In this document: piece after piece, positions 8,220 to 16,716 of the stretch
Layout: every line of letters begins with the position of its first letter
Numbering within the stretch: the first letter of the stretch is position 1
NCBI GenBank assembly: GCA_902543535.1
Contig: CACBYG010000005.1
Coordinates: forward strand, 1 to 64,000
Length of the DNA stretch: 64,000 bases
Direction: 5' to 3'
Source of the DNA: an uncultured Pelagibacteraceae bacterium
Lineage (GTDB): Bacteria; Pseudomonadota; Alphaproteobacteria; Pelagibacterales; Pelagibacteraceae
The notes under the pieces: model-generated
The model's input: the letters and a program-made list of their open reading frames with translations, nothing else
Database searches by the model: none
What the model was told of the DNA's origin: nothing
Made by a program: the position numbers and the translations under genes

Positions 8220-9281
8220 ATGAAAGCTCAAGTTTTACATAAATACGACCCAGAAATGAAAGAAAAAATTTGGGTAACAGAGCAAGAGATGCCTGATCCT
8301 AAATTAGAAAAATCGACAGATGTTATAGTCAAAATAGGTGCAGCAGGTGTTTGCAGAACAGACTTACATATAATTGAAGGTGTATGGAAACATATTCAAG
8401 ATCCAGATGATAAGCTTCTTCCTTGTGTTATGGGACATGAGAATGCTGGATGGGTGGAGGAAGTAGGAAAAGACGTTACAAATTTTAAAAAAGGTGATCC
8501 TGTTATTTTACACCCTTTAATATCAGGGACTGGTGGAACTTGTTTAGACTGTAGGAGAGGAAATGACATGCACGCAGAAGCAGGTGCGTTCCCCGGACTA
8601 AATATTAAGGAGGGTGGATACGCCGAGCTTTTAAAAACAAGTGTTAGAAATTTAATTAAGTTACCAACAGTTTTAACACCTAAAGATGTTGCTCCTTTTT
8701 CTGATGCAGGTTTGACTGCATACAGAGTTGTAAAGAAAGCTACGAGACATCTGTTACCAGGACAGAACTGTGTAATTATAGGTGCAGGTGGTCTTGGGCA
8801 TATTGCTATCCAATGTTTAAAAGCAATGTGCGCAGCAAATATAATCATAGTTGAAAAGTCAAAAACCGCACTTGATCATGCTATGCCACTTGGCGGAGAT
8901 AAAGGAGTGTTGATTGATGGTAATGAAGTAGAACAAGTCATGGAGCTAACCAAAGGTAAAGGCGCTGAAGCTGTAATAGATTTTGTAGGTGAAAAGGGAT
9001 CAACATCTATGGGTTTAAACATGACATCAGGTGGAGGTTATTATTACATTGTTGGTTATGGTGAGGAAATAAAAATCCTTGCAGTGGATGTAATTATAGC
9101 TGAGAAAAATATAATTGGAAATTTAGTGGGAACGTGGTCTGAGTTGTATGAACTTATGGAACTAGCTGACAAAGGATTAGTTAAGTTATCCATGGCAGAA
9201 TATAAACTAGACGATGCTAATAAAGCACTTCATGATCTTAACGAAGGTAAAGTTAAGGGACGAGCTGTTTTAGTTCCGTAA
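8220..9281 (+). CDS. Zinc-type NAD(P)-dependent alcohol dehydrogenase
   Basis: ATG at 8220 with upstream purine-rich RBS (the 8154 ORF start is probably artefactual); AAGVCRTDLH, GHENAGWVEEVG, VIIGAGGLGHIAIQ motifs. Confidence 0.88.
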   Translation: MKAQVLHKYDPEMKEKIWVTEQEMPDPKLEKSTDVIVKIGAAGVCRTDLHIIEGVWKHIQDPDDKLLPCVMGHENAGWVEEVGKDVTNFKKGDPVILHPLISGTGGTCLDCRRGNDMHAEAGAFPGLNIKEGGYAELLKTSVRNLIKLPTVLTPKDVAPFSDAGLTAYRVVKKATRHLLPGQNCVIIGAGGLGHIAIQCLKAMCAANIIIVEKSKTALDHAMPLGGDKGVLIDGNEVEQVMELTKGKGAEAVIDFVGEKGSTSMGLNMTSGGGYYYIVGYGEEIKILAVDVIIAEKNIIGNLVGTWSELYELMELADKGLVKLSMAEYKLDDANKALHDLNEGKVKGRAVLVP

Positions 9282-9301
9282 AAAAAAAAGAGAGGGATAT
9301 A

Positions 9302-10840
9302 ATGAAAATAATAAAAACTTGTCTAACGGCTGTAATATCAAGTGTTTTGATGTTTAGCCCAATGGCATACGCTGATAAGTGGGGTGATCAATTTCCACAT
9401 ATCAAAGCTACAGGAGATATTGCTGGTGATTGTTCTTATGAGGAGATGTCTAAGAAAAATTACAAAGGAAAAACTCTTAAGATAAACACGCACGCTGTAC
9501 CTGTAATTGGACAGCCAACAGCTTTGCATGCAGAACAATTTGCTAAGTTAACAGGAGCAAAAGTTGATGTAACGCATACACCTGCAGGTGATTTGTACGC
9601 AAAAGCTATGGTTCCTTTTAAAGCTGGTCAAGCTCCATACGACATCGTATTTGGCTTTTCTAACTTTATAAATGACTGGAAAAGATATCTAGCACCAGTT
9701 CCAAAAAAATACATGAACTCAACAGAGATGAAAGACGTCACTAAATCTCACATAGGAGTTTCATCCTGGGACGGAACTATGTACCAGTATCCAGTTGATG
9801 GTGACAGACATTATCTAAAATACAGAAAAGACGTAATAGATAATCCTGAAATGCAAAAAAAATATAAAGCAGACACTGGTAAAGAGTTAAGAGTTCCAAG
9901 AACGTGGAAAGAATATGGCGAAATGGCCAAATACTTTAATGGTTGGGACTGGGATGGAGATGGAGAAAAAGAATACGGTTCAGCTGAGGTAATGAAAAAA
10001 GACGACTTAATGTTCGCAGCTTTTTTCAGTAGATCAGTAGCGTACGCTAAAAATCCAAGAACTCCAGGTGGTTTCTTTTTTGATTTAGATACTATGAAAC
10101 CAAACATTAACAACCCAGGATTTGTTGAAGCTCTAGGTGATTGGGTAGAGGCTACTAAGTACGTTCCTCCAGGAGGAATTAACTTTGGACTAGGTGATGA
10201 AATTGGATCATTTGGAGGTGGTCAAACTTTATTTAGTTTTTCATGGGATGATGCTTTCATCGCAGCAATGCAAGATGATAGCCCTATTAAAAACAAAGTA
10301 GGTGCGGCTCCTCTTCCAGGCGCGGACAGAGTTTGGAACAGAACATCTAATAGCTGGGAAAATCAATACAACCAAGCTCCTTACATTGTATGGGGTTGGG
10401 CAGTTGGTGTTGCTAAGAAAAGTAAAGTTAAAGACATGGCGTTTGATTACCTATGTTTCTTTTCTAACGGAGCAAACCACCAAGCTGATTTAGCTATTGG
10501 TAACTTTGGTGTTAACCCATTTAAAAACTCTGATTTCGATCCAAATATTTATATAAATACTATGGGTTGGGATGCAGACATTGCTAACAGTTATACCAAA
10601 ACACTTTTAGATATGGAAAAAAGTAAAAACAGAGTTTTCCCTCTAAGAGTCCCGGGTGTATTTGAGTTCACTAGTGCAGTTGCAACTGGTACTTCAAAAG
10701 CGCTGGCTGGGCAATTATCTCCACAAGAAGCTTTAGACGAAGTTGCTAAAGAGTGGGAAGCAATTGTTCAAAGGGTAGGTAAAAAAGCAGTACAAGATGC
10801 CTACGCTGTTGGTGTAAAAATGGAAGACAACAAGTTATAA
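9302..10840 (+). CDS. ABC transporter extracellular solute-binding protein (family 1, sugar/polyol type)
   Basis: Signal peptide MKIIKTCLTAVISSVLMFSPMAYA; followed by two permeases and two ATPases. Confidence 0.88.
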   Translation: MKIIKTCLTAVISSVLMFSPMAYADKWGDQFPHIKATGDIAGDCSYEEMSKKNYKGKTLKINTHAVPVIGQPTALHAEQFAKLTGAKVDVTHTPAGDLYAKAMVPFKAGQAPYDIVFGFSNFINDWKRYLAPVPKKYMNSTEMKDVTKSHIGVSSWDGTMYQYPVDGDRHYLKYRKDVIDNPEMQKKYKADTGKELRVPRTWKEYGEMAKYFNGWDWDGDGEKEYGSAEVMKKDDLMFAAFFSRSVAYAKNPRTPGGFFFDLDTMKPNINNPGFVEALGDWVEATKYVPPGGINFGLGDEIGSFGGGQTLFSFSWDDAFIAAMQDDSPIKNKVGAAPLPGADRVWNRTSNSWENQYNQAPYIVWGWAVGVAKKSKVKDMAFDYLCFFSNGANHQADLAIGNFGVNPFKNSDFDPNIYINTMGWDADIANSYTKTLLDMEKSKNRVFPLRVPGVFEFTSAVATGTSKALAGQLSPQEALDEVAKEWEAIVQRVGKKAVQDAYAVGVKMEDNKL

Positions 10841-10862
10841 AAATAACTTAAATAAAATAATA

Positions 10863-10890
10863 ATGTGACCGCTTTTCTTAGCGGTCACAT
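10863..10890 (+). promoter_or_regulatory. Intercistronic hairpin between SBP and permease genes
   Basis: Perfect 11-bp stem ATGTGACCGCT/AGCGGTCACAT with TTTCTT loop; no T-tract after it. Confidence 0.75.
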
Positions 10891-10913
10891 AAGATTAAAC
10901 AAATTTCAAATAC

Positions 10914-11774
10914 ATGAACTTTAAACAAAAGTACGTTTTTTTATTTCCAGGTTTATTTGTTCTGATAGGTATTTTAATTTTTCCAATTATTTTTGTAGTT
11001 AGATTAAGTTTGTCCGGGTGGAATAGTTACAATGGATTAAATTTTATTGGTTTAGAAAATTACATCAGACTCTTTACAGATGACCCCAGATTTTGGGAGT
11101 CTTTCTTTAGATTGAGCTTTCTCTCAGTTACAACTGTAATCCTTCAATATGTAATAGGTTTTGCACTAGCACACATGGTTTGGAAAGATATTAAATTTCA
11201 AAGATTTTTTAGAGTACTTTTTTTAATACCAATGATGACCACTCCAGTGATTATGACAGTTATTTGGAGAACTTTTTTTCACGAGTCTTTAGGTCCTGTA
11301 AATGATATATTGTCAAATTTTGGGATGTCTCCTAAATGGCTAACAGACCCAGTTCTTGCAAAAGTTACTGTTATTATTGTTGAAGTTTGGCAATGGACGC
11401 CATTCATGTTTTTATTGCTTTTAGCAGGGCTTTTATCACTACCAAAAGAACCCTTTTTAGCAGCTGCAATTGATGGAGCAAGTCCAGTAAGAAAATTTTT
11501 ATATGTAACTTTTCCATTAATGGCTCCAATTTCAATAGGTGCAATTATTATAAGGTTGATTGAAGCTTCAAAAATTATGGATACTGTTTATGTTTTGACT
11601 TCCGGTGGGCCAGGGACTTCAACAGAGACTTCGAGTTTTTATATCTTTATTAAAGGACTAAGAGAATTTCAAATGGGCTATGCTGCTTCGATGTCATTCA
11701 CGTATTTAATAATAATGATCATAAGCTTAACAGTGATAGTAAAAGTTTTAACTAAATTAATGCTTAAGGATTAG
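10914..11774 (+). CDS. ABC sugar transporter permease (MalF-like)
   Basis: 286 aa TM protein; EAAxxDGA-like loop AAAIDGASPVRKFLYVTFPLMAP. Confidence 0.87.
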   Translation: MNFKQKYVFLFPGLFVLIGILIFPIIFVVRLSLSGWNSYNGLNFIGLENYIRLFTDDPRFWESFFRLSFLSVTTVILQYVIGFALAHMVWKDIKFQRFFRVLFLIPMMTTPVIMTVIWRTFFHESLGPVNDILSNFGMSPKWLTDPVLAKVTVIIVEVWQWTPFMFLLLLAGLLSLPKEPFLAAAIDGASPVRKFLYVTFPLMAPISIGAIIIRLIEASKIMDTVYVLTSGGPGTSTETSSFYIFIKGLREFQMGYAASMSFTYLIIMIISLTVIVKVLTKLMLKD

Positions 11775-11776
11775 GT

Positions 11777-12625
11777 ATGGGCAAATTATATAAATTTTTA
11801 AAATATTTTTTCATAACGTTTTGGGCAGTTTTTGTTGTAGCCCCTTTTCTTTGGGCTCTTACAACTTCTTTTAAAGATTTTAATTCTGTAAATGGTGGCG
11901 CTACATACATTCCATGGGTAGATTTTGAACCAAAGTTAGAAGGTTGGAGAGTTTTAATTAAATCTCCTGCAAATGGGGGCGTTGATATTATTGAACCTTA
12001 TTTTAATAGTTTGTTTGTAACATGTACTGCTAGTTTGATTAGTATAGTGCTTGGAACATTATCTGCTTATGCTCTTTCAAGATTTACCTTCAAAGCAGGA
12101 TTTGTAAAGAATAATGACATTACATTCTTTTTTATTTCTCAAAGAATTATGCCACCGATTGTTTTATCAATTCCTTTCTTTTTATTTTTAGGTGCAATCA
12201 GTTTATTAGATAGTTTGATTGGATTAATAGTTGTTTATATTGTTTTATTAATGCCAATAGCAGTTTGGATAATGGTTGATTTCTTTAATAAAGTTCCACG
12301 TGAGATTGATGAAACAGCTTTAATTGATGGATGTAATCCCTATCAAGCATTTTTTAAAGTTGTATTGCCTAATTCAATACCAGGATTAATTGTAGCTGGT
12401 ATGTTTTGCATTATATTTGGCTGGATTGATTTTTTCTTTGCTTTCATTTTAACTTTCACTGAAGTTCAACTTTTACCAGTTAAAATTGTGGCTTTAAATT
12501 CATCTATTACTCCATGGTGGAGCTTATCTGCTTCAGCTTTGGTTTCGGTTGCACCATTAATCATTGTTGCATTTATTGTTGAAAGATATTTATCAAAAGG
12601 AAACTTATCAGGAGCAATAAAATAA
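11777..12625 (+). CDS. ABC sugar transporter permease (MalG-like)
   Basis: 282 aa TM protein; EAA-like loop ETALIDGCNPYQAFFKVVLPNSIPG. Confidence 0.87.
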   Translation: MGKLYKFLKYFFITFWAVFVVAPFLWALTTSFKDFNSVNGGATYIPWVDFEPKLEGWRVLIKSPANGGVDIIEPYFNSLFVTCTASLISIVLGTLSAYALSRFTFKAGFVKNNDITFFFISQRIMPPIVLSIPFFLFLGAISLLDSLIGLIVVYIVLLMPIAVWIMVDFFNKVPREIDETALIDGCNPYQAFFKVVLPNSIPGLIVAGMFCIIFGWIDFFFAFILTFTEVQLLPVKIVALNSSITPWWSLSASALVSVAPLIIVAFIVERYLSKGNLSGAIK

Positions 12626-13704
12626 TGAATTTAGTTGCAGAAAACTTATCATATAAGCCAGATGAACAGTTTCATCTTAATGAGGTGTCTTTTAAATTTG
12701 AAAAAGGAAATATTTACACAATTCTTGGAAGAACATTGTCTGGAAAAACAACGTTACTAAAAACCATTGCTGGATTACTAACACCTGATACAGGCGCAAT
12801 GCAATTTGAGGACAAAGATTTTTTAAAAGTTCCAGTTTGGGAGAGAAATATCGCAATGGTTTATCAGCAATTTATAAATTACCCTCACCTTAATGTATTT
12901 GAGAACGTCGCTTTCCCTCTTAAACAAAGAAAAGTAGACGATCAGTTGATAAATGATGAAGTTACAAAATCTCTTAAATCTGTAGGTCTAGAGGGCTATG
13001 AAACTAGAAAAATCCAAGAATTATCTGGTGGTCAGCAACAGAGAGTTTCCCTAGCAAGATCTTTAGTTAAAAATGCTAAAATTTTATTGTTAGATGAGCC
13101 CTTGGTTAATTTAGACTACAAACTAAGAGAACAATTGAGAGAAGAGTTTAAGAATATATTTTCTCAAGGGTTATCTGAGGACAGCATTGTTGTATTTTCA
13201 ACTACAGATCCAAGAGAAGCAATGGAGATAAATGGTGAAGTTATTGTTCTTGATGAGGGAAAAGTGCTTCAAGTTGGGTCAGCTAAAGAAATTTTTGAAA
13301 ATCCTAAAACCTTAAAAGTTGCAGAAATTTCCAATGATCCACCTATGAATATTCTTAAGGCATCTATTGAAACAAATAAAATAAAATTTGAAGAAATTGA
13401 AGTTGAGCTACCTAATCACCTATCTAACTTAAAAGAAAAAAACTTTAATTTAGGTATTAGAGCATCTGACATAAAATTAAGTGATAGTGGTTTTGAATTT
13501 GAAGTAGAGCTTGCAGAAATTAGTGGCTCTGAAACATTGCTTCATCTTAAAAGAGGTAATTCTAGAATTATTATATCCATAGAAGAAGTTTTGAATTTTA
13601 ATATTCACGACAAGGTAAAAATTAGTTTCAATATTAGTAAAATTTATGCATTTAATGAAAATGGAGTTCTATCCTCTTCTCCTTTTGGAGGTTCTTATGT
13701 CTAA
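12625..13704 (+). CDS. ABC transporter ATPase, GlpS-like (LSGGQ intact, H-loop His replaced)
   Basis: Walker A GRTLSGKTT, LSGGQQQRVSLARSL, LLLDEPLVNLDYKLR; switch region VVFSTTDPREAM. Confidence 0.88.
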   Translation: MNLVAENLSYKPDEQFHLNEVSFKFEKGNIYTILGRTLSGKTTLLKTIAGLLTPDTGAMQFEDKDFLKVPVWERNIAMVYQQFINYPHLNVFENVAFPLKQRKVDDQLINDEVTKSLKSVGLEGYETRKIQELSGGQQQRVSLARSLVKNAKILLLDEPLVNLDYKLREQLREEFKNIFSQGLSEDSIVVFSTTDPREAMEINGEVIVLDEGKVLQVGSAKEIFENPKTLKVAEISNDPPMNILKASIETNKIKFEEIEVELPNHLSNLKEKNFNLGIRASDIKLSDSGFEFEVELAEISGSETLLHLKRGNSRIIISIEEVLNFNIHDKVKISFNISKIYAFNENGVLSSSPFGGSYV

Positions 13705-14770
13705 AATAGATTTAAATAATATTTCCCACACATATAATCCTAATGATCCAGAACCTACTTATGCATTAAACCCTTTTTCAATGACTTGGGAAAATGGAAA
13801 AAGATACGCAATATTGGGACCCTCAGGATGTGGAAAAACTACAATGTTAAATATTGTATCTGGACTAGTAAGACCCTCAGCAGGAAGTATTTTATTTGAT
13901 GATAAAGATGTTACAGATCTTAAAACTGAGGAAAGAAATATTGCTCAAGTTTTTCAGTTTCCAGTAATTTATAATACCATGACAGTCTTTGAAAATTTAG
14001 CATTTCCTTTACTATGTAGAGATTTTGAAAAAGAAAAAATTAATGAAAGAGTCAATTCAGTTGCAGAAACTTTAAATTTACAATCTTTTCTTAAATCTCC
14101 TGCTAGAAAACTTACTGCAGATCAAAAACAATTAATTTCACTTGGACGAGGTTTAGTGAGAGAAGATGTTGCTGCAGTTCTAATGGATGAACCATTAACA
14201 GTTATTGATCCTGATTTGAAATTTAGACTAAGGAGAAAGCTAAAAGAGATTAATGAAGAATTTAAAACTACCCTGGTTTATGTCACCCATGATCAAAACG
14301 AGGCGATGACTTTTGCTGATAATATTATTGTTATGAGTGACGGCGAGGTTGTTCAAGCAGGAACTCCCAAGGAATTATTTGAGAGACCAAACACTACATT
14401 TGTTGGATATTTTATTGGTTCACCGGCAATGAATTTATTCGAAACAGAAGCATCATCAAATGATTGTGTTAAAATCAATGGAACTTTGATTAAAACAAAC
14501 ACTAATTTATCAAAACTTAAAGATAAAAAAATTAAGCTAGGTATTAGATCTGAGTTTATTAATTTAGCTGAGGATCAGAAAGATAATTTATTATCTGTTG
14601 AAGTTGATAAGGTAGAAGACCTTGGAAATTATAAGTTATTAACCGCTAAAATGGGTGAACTTACAATAAAATCAAAAATTAACAGAGAAACAGAGGTTCC
14701 TTCTAGTGATGTAAAATTACATATACCAGCTGATAAATGCTGCGTTTATGAGAATGAAATTCTTATTTAA
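13697..14770 (+). CDS. ABC transporter ATPase, GlpT-like (signature motif degenerate, H-loop intact)
   Basis: ATG at 13697 overlapping the previous stop; Walker A GPSGCGKTT, LTADQKQLISLGRGL in place of LSGGQ, VLMDEPLTVIDPDLK, VYVTHDQNEAMTFAD. Confidence 0.88.
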   Translation: MSKIDLNNISHTYNPNDPEPTYALNPFSMTWENGKRYAILGPSGCGKTTMLNIVSGLVRPSAGSILFDDKDVTDLKTEERNIAQVFQFPVIYNTMTVFENLAFPLLCRDFEKEKINERVNSVAETLNLQSFLKSPARKLTADQKQLISLGRGLVREDVAAVLMDEPLTVIDPDLKFRLRRKLKEINEEFKTTLVYVTHDQNEAMTFADNIIVMSDGEVVQAGTPKELFERPNTTFVGYFIGSPAMNLFETEASSNDCVKINGTLIKTNTNLSKLKDKKIKLGIRSEFINLAEDQKDNLLSVEVDKVEDLGNYKLLTAKMGELTIKSKINRETEVPSSDVKLHIPADKCCVYENEILI

Positions 14771-14894
14771 ATTAATAATTCTACTATAGATTGTATATTT
14801 TTTGTTAAGTGTCAATCCGCGCGTGTTTTTAGAAAGACTCTATTCTAATTCTATGTTTAATTACGTTCGTTAATTAACAAGAGGAGAGAACAAA

Positions 14895-16052
14895 ATGATT
14901 AAAAATAAAAAATCATTGAAAGGTGCTAAGACACCTTCAAGACGTAAGTTCTTCAAAGCAGCAGCAGCAACTGGTGCAGCAGCAGCGACAGCTGTGGCTA
15001 TGCCTAATGTAGCTTTTGGTGCTCCATTAACTTTAAAGATGCAAGCAGCTTGGCCTTCAGGCGCAAACATCTTTTTTGAAATGGCAGGAGACTATGCGAA
15101 AATGGTTAGTGACATGTCTGGAGGAGAATTAAAAATTGATCTTCAGCCTGTTGGTGCCGTTGTAAAAACTTCAGAAATTGGACAAGCAGTAAGTTCAGGA
15201 GTAGTAGATATGGGTCACTGGGTGACTGCATACTGGTACGGAAAAAACGCTGCAGCTTCACTTTTTGGAACTGGTCCTTCATACGGAATGTCATCTCAAG
15301 AAGTAATGGGATGGATGGAGTATGGTGGAGGAAGAGCATTATACGAAGAAGCAGTAAAAAGTGTAGGTTTTAATTACACTGGTTTCTTCCATATGCCTAT
15401 GCCAGCTCAACCATTTGGTTGGTTCAAAAAGAACGTAACAAAAGTATCTGATGTTAAAGGTATGAAGTATAGAACAGTTGGTCTTGCGACTAACGTTTTA
15501 ACTGCTATGGGAATGGTCGTAAGACAATTACCAGGTGGTGAGATTCAGCCAGCTATGAAAACTGGTTTGATTGATGCTGCAGAGTTTAACAACCCAACAT
15601 CAGACTCACAGTTCGGAATGCAAGATGTCTCTAAACATTATCACTTAGGAAGTTTCCACCAATCTCAGGAAATGTTTGAAATTCCTATGAATACTAAGAG
15701 ACTAAACAGCCTTGCGCCTAAACATCAAGCTATCTTGAAGAATGCTGCTTATGCTGCAAACTCAGATAACTACTTCAAAGCTTTAGTTAGATATTCTGCT
15801 GACTTAGCTAAATTGATGAACGAGCATAAGGTAAATGTTTACCAAACATCTGATGCTATCTTAGCCGAGCAATTAAAAGGTTGGGATAAAATCGTTGCTG
15901 AGTTTTCTGGTAAGGATGCTTTCTTTAAGAAAGTAGTAGACTCACAAAAAGCATACGCTAAGAGAACAATGAAGTATCTGTTGATGAATCAACCGAACTA
16001 CAAATTAGCTTATGAAAATGAGTTTGGTCCAATTGCAAAAGTTAAAATTTAA
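14895..16052 (+). CDS. TRAP transporter substrate-binding protein (DctP family) with Tat-type leader
   Basis: Leader SRRKFFKAAAATGAAAATAVAMPNVAFG; DctP-family features (GLIDAAEFNNPTSD); followed by DctQ and DctM. Confidence 0.88.
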   Translation: MIKNKKSLKGAKTPSRRKFFKAAAATGAAAATAVAMPNVAFGAPLTLKMQAAWPSGANIFFEMAGDYAKMVSDMSGGELKIDLQPVGAVVKTSEIGQAVSSGVVDMGHWVTAYWYGKNAAASLFGTGPSYGMSSQEVMGWMEYGGGRALYEEAVKSVGFNYTGFFHMPMPAQPFGWFKKNVTKVSDVKGMKYRTVGLATNVLTAMGMVVRQLPGGEIQPAMKTGLIDAAEFNNPTSDSQFGMQDVSKHYHLGSFHQSQEMFEIPMNTKRLNSLAPKHQAILKNAAYAANSDNYFKALVRYSADLAKLMNEHKVNVYQTSDAILAEQLKGWDKIVAEFSGKDAFFKKVVDSQKAYAKRTMKYLLMNQPNYKLAYENEFGPIAKVKI

Positions 16053-16070
16053 TTAACTTTTATCAAATTT

Positions 16071-16105
16071 AAAAAGAGGGGGTTTAAAAAACCCCCTTTT
16101 TTTTT
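16071..16105 (+). terminator. Rho-independent terminator-like hairpin after dctP
   Basis: GGGGGTTT AAA AAACCCCC followed by TTTTTTTTT. Confidence 0.85.
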
Positions 16106-16131
16106 AGTTAAATTTAATATAATTGTTGACG

Positions 16132-16716
16132 ATGGAATCATTCATTAAATTTGCCGACACATTAAGCACCTCAATGGGTAAAGCTTTTTCATGGTGTATT
16201 GTAATTTTAATGGGGGGTACTGTTTACGAAGTTGTTATGGCTTATGCTTTTAATAAGCCAACCTTATGGAATTTTGATTTTAGTATGCAAATGTATGGTG
16301 CAATACTAATGATGTCAGGAGCTTATTGTTTAGCTACAGAAGCTCATGTAAGAGGAGATGTAATTTACAGATTATTTAAAGAAAAAACTCAGGCTTGGAT
16401 AGATTTAGTTCTATACTTTATATTCTTTTTTCCTGGAGTAATTGCTTTAGCTTTTTATGGCTATGAATATGCAGCATTGGCATGGAAAATTAAAGAAACT
16501 AGTTGGAGTAGTCCAGCTCAAATACAAATTTACATGGTAAAGTCAATGATACCTTGTGCTGGTGTTCTTTTAATTATTCAGGGGATTAGTGAAGTTTTCA
16601 GATCAGTGATTTGTATAAGAACCGGACACTGGCCATCAAGAATGGTTGTTGCAGAAGAAACAGAGCAGGTACTAATGAGACAATCAAAAGCGGAGGAACA
16701 AAAAGATGTTGTTTAG
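16132..16716 (+). CDS. TRAP transporter small permease (DctQ-like)
   Basis: ATG at 16132 preferred over TTG at 16123; TM protein between dctP and dctM. Confidence 0.82.
   Translation: MESFIKFADTLSTSMGKAFSWCIVILMGGTVYEVVMAYAFNKPTLWNFDFSMQMYGAILMMSGAYCLATEAHVRGDVIYRLFKEKTQAWIDLVLYFIFFFPGVIALAFYGYEYAALAWKIKETSWSSPAQIQIYMVKSMIPCAGVLLIIQGISEVFRSVICIRTGHWPSRMVVAEETEQVLMRQSKAEEQKDVV

Noticed and set aside
8396-8848. 150-aa reverse-strand ORF
   Set aside because: Fully antisense to the alcohol dehydrogenase, no recognisable motif; a by-product of codon composition.
14869-14878. GTTAATTAAC palindrome before dctP as an operator
   Set aside because: AT-only core palindromes of this length are frequent by chance in this sequence; no second site or promoter geometry to support it.
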